From JANMZO01 sp963763135 (GTDB lineage Bacteria; Actinomycetota; Acidimicrobiia; Acidimicrobiales; JANYDT01): DNA of 64,000 nucleotides. The position numbers were made by a program, and so were the translations under genes. The stretch lies in contig CAVXNJ010000009.1 in NCBI GenBank assembly GCA_963763135.1, positions 744,001-808,000 on the forward strand. Direction: 5' to 3'. How positions within the stretch are numbered: position 1 is the stretch's first letter; every line of letters starts with the position of its first letter. Shown here in pieces: positions 62,166 to 64,000 of the stretch. Under the pieces are notes generated by a model that was given only the letters and a program-made list of their open reading frames with translations, had not been told where the DNA came from and made no database searches.

Positions 62166-64000
62166 ATGGCTACGGCAGCAAACGCAGTTGAAACCGAGTT
62201 CCCCGAGGCGGTGTCGGCCATCCGGTCCGACGGCAAGGAAAAGGTCACCGGGACCGGACGCTACACGGCCGATCTCACCCTGACCGGCCAGCTCTACGCC
62301 GCATTCCGCTACACCGATCACCCGCACGCCAAGCTGCTGAAGGTCGACGTCACCAAAGCCAAGGCGGTGCCCGGCGTGATCGCCGTCGTCACCAATGCCG
62401 ATGTGCCCGACGTGAAATACGGCGGCATGGTGCAGGACCGGTACCTGTTCGCCAAAGACACCGTTCGGTTCGAGGGCGACATCATCGCCGGAGTAGCTGC
62501 GACGACCGAGGCCATCGCCCGGCAAGCGGCGTCGCTTATTGAGGTCGACTACGAGGTGCTCCCCTCGATCTCCGACTTCGTCAAGGCCATGGATCCTTCG
62601 ACACCGCTCGTGCACAGCGACTGGGAGAGTTACTCGCGCAACGAGGATCTCGGGAGCAACGGCAACACGCTCGGTTATTCGACCATCGTGAAAGGCGACG
62701 CTGACGCTGCTATGGCGGGAGCCGACGTTGTCGTGAAAGGACGCTATTTCACCGATCCGGTGCAGGGTGTGCCGATCGAGCCGCGTGCGGTTCTCGCCCA
62801 ATGGAACGGCGACAAGGTCACGGTCTGGACGTCGTCGCAGGTGCCCTATGCCGCACGATCGGGTGTGGCCCTCACGATGGGTATCTCCGAGTCGCAGGTC
62901 CGGATCATCGTTCCGTTGCTGGGCGGTGGCTTCGGGGCCAAGTGCGACTTCCACTTCGAAGGCCACGTCGCCGCGCTGGCCCGCAAGGCTAACCGTCCGG
63001 TGAAGCTGGTCTTCACCCGCAAAGAGGAGTTCTTCGCCGTCGGTCACCGCCGCGAAGGAATGCTCATCGAACTCGAAACCGGCGCGAGAGCCGATGGCAC
63101 CCTTGTCGCACGTCGAGGCCGTTTGGTGCTCGATAGCGGTGCGTACTGCGGCGAAGGCGGCTTCTTCGCCCAGATGGCGGCGATGCACGCGTGCGGTCCC
63201 TACCAGATCGACAACATCAACATCGAGTCGTACCTCAACTACTCGAACAACCAGCCGTCGTCATCCATTCGGGCCCCAACAGCTCCGCAGGTGTGCTGGG
63301 CCGTTGAACAGCACATGGACCATCTGGCGCGCGAGCTGAAGATCGACCCGGTCGAACTGCGGCGCCGCACCCTCGTCGAGGAAGGGGCCGAAGGCCCGAC
63401 CCGTCAGGTTTTCGACCGAATCGGTATGAAGGAAACCCTGGAGTTGGCCGCCGAACGAATCGGCTACGGCCAGTCGCTGCCCGACGACGAAGCCATTGGT
63501 TTCGCCAGCGGATGGTGGCCGTGTTTCGCCGTGCCATCCGGTGCCTATGTGAAATTCAATCCCGACGGAACCGCGACGATCGTCACGGGCGCTCAGGAAA
63601 ACGGCAGCGGTTCGGTTATGGCCATGCCGCAGTTCGTCGCCGAAGAACTAGGTATGCGCGCAGAGGATATTTCGATCGTCTACCAAGACACCGATGTCGC
63701 CCCGTGGGACATGGGTTCCTCCGGTTCGCAAACAACCTTCAACAGTGTCCGGGCCGTCCTCGACGCGGCAGTCGACGTCCGTAACCAGCTGATCGCCGCA
63801 GCCGCTGATCTCCTGGAGGCCGCCCCGGAAGACCTCGAAATGGCCGAGGGATCGATCCGCGTGAAAGGCACACCCACCAAGAGCGTGGCGATCGCCGAGA
63901 TCACCGCCGGTGGAACGTTCCACGGCCGCGGGTCCGGCCCACTTCCGGAATCCCCAGCGGTACAGGCCGAAGGTTGTGTCGGTCGACTCGGCAACGAGTC
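62166..64000 (+). CDS. Molybdenum hydroxylase large subunit (xanthine dehydrogenase/CoxL family), 3' end outside window
   Basis: At least 611 residues from ATG 62166 with AAGGAG just upstream; no stop before the edge. The large-subunit hallmarks are clear: RSDGKEKVTGTGRYTADLT at the start, VPLLGGGFGAKCDFHFEGH (the molybdopterin glycine loop), PSSSIRAPTAPQVCWAVEQH, and WDMGSSGSQTTFNSVRAVLD. It lacks the CO-dehydrogenase AYRCSFR loop, so it is not CoxL form I. It should hydroxylate a heterocycle or aldehyde with a molybdenum cofactor. The FAD- and FeS-subunit genes, if present, lie beyond the window. Confidence 0.9.
   Translation, partial: MATAANAVETEFPEAVSAIRSDGKEKVTGTGRYTADLTLTGQLYAAFRYTDHPHAKLLKVDVTKAKAVPGVIAVVTNADVPDVKYGGMVQDRYLFAKDTVRFEGDIIAGVAATTEAIARQAASLIEVDYEVLPSISDFVKAMDPSTPLVHSDWESYSRNEDLGSNGNTLGYSTIVKGDADAAMAGADVVVKGRYFTDPVQGVPIEPRAVLAQWNGDKVTVWTSSQVPYAARSGVALTMGISESQVRIIVPLLGGGFGAKCDFHFEGHVAALARKANRPVKLVFTRKEEFFAVGHRREGMLIELETGARADGTLVARRGRLVLDSGAYCGEGGFFAQMAAMHACGPYQIDNINIESYLNYSNNQPSSSIRAPTAPQVCWAVEQHMDHLARELKIDPVELRRRTLVEEGAEGPTRQVFDRIGMKETLELAAERIGYGQSLPDDEAIGFASGWWPCFAVPSGAYVKFNPDGTATIVTGAQENGSGSVMAMPQFVAEELGMRAEDISIVYQDTDVAPWDMGSSGSQTTFNSVRAVLDAAVDVRNQLIAAAADLLEAAPEDLEMAEGSIRVKGTPTKSVAIAEITAGGTFHGRGSGPLPESPAVQAEGCVGRLGNE

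Noticed and set aside
62154..63188. 344-codon minus-strand frame opposite the molybdenum hydroxylase
   Set aside because: The plus strand shows continuous family motifs there; the minus frame is a high-GC shadow.

Overview
The window comes from a high-GC actinobacterium. A WhiB-family iron-sulfur regulator, WXG100/EccC secretion genes, many start codons sitting directly on a TAnnnT -10 box (leaderless genes), and secreted proteins with long Thr/Pro linkers all point that way. The mix of acyl-CoA, SDR, nitroreductase and molybdenum-hydroxylase genes suggests an Acidimicrobiia-like lineage, but that placement is inference.

Region 1 (1-19 kb) is a one-strand locus built around a type VII (WXG100) secretion ATPase. 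It starts with the 3' part of a giant Ig-like/fibronectin surface protein. Then come an FHA-HTH protein (with an apparent frameshift), an FHA-ABC transporter, a PP2C phosphatase, a VWA membrane protein, a three-ATPase EccC/EssC-type motor with FHA domain, two WXG100 proteins, a 536-residue WXG100-headed protein of unknown function, and a small partner. Most genes overlap by 4 bases (GTGA/ATGA). Strong hairpins separate the WXG100 genes. FHA domains plus a PP2C phosphatase suggest control by Ser/Thr phosphorylation. No EccB, EccD, EccE or mycosin gene is present inside the window.

Region 2 (19-33 kb) holds mixed genes: a cyclase-family hydrolase, an OatA-like acyltransferase, an SdpA/SdpB-like membrane pair with a coiled-coil partner, a macrodomain-like protein, an excalibur protein, a NERD protein, a fused aconitase X, a secreted trypsin-like protease and two tRNAs.

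Region 3 (33-45 kb) holds a CoA-transferase (frameshifted), an SSB-like gene, DUF72, GNAT and inositol-monophosphatase genes. These are followed by a polymorphic toxin with a nuclease-like C-terminus and a likely immunity gene, two secreted proteins, a CLC-F type fluoride exchanger, and a whiB7-like gene. The whiB7-like leader contains a small ORF, an antiterminator and a terminator arranged as a ribosome-controlled attenuator.

Region 4 (45-64 kb) is mostly catabolic and redox genes: a D-aminoacylase and a methyltransferase (both frameshifted), a Thr-tract surface protein with a sortase-like tail, FMN-binding proteins, cupins (one DMSP-lyase-like), an LAL-type ATPase regulator, VOC, RidA, nitroreductase, acyl-CoA synthetase, SDR, a DinB-like protein, DUF5655, and the 5' part of a molybdenum hydroxylase large subunit.

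Across the window, four genes with good family evidence (and perhaps a fifth) are each broken by what looks like one extra base. Two of these sites share the same 10-mer. This needs read-level checking before any of them is called a pseudogene.
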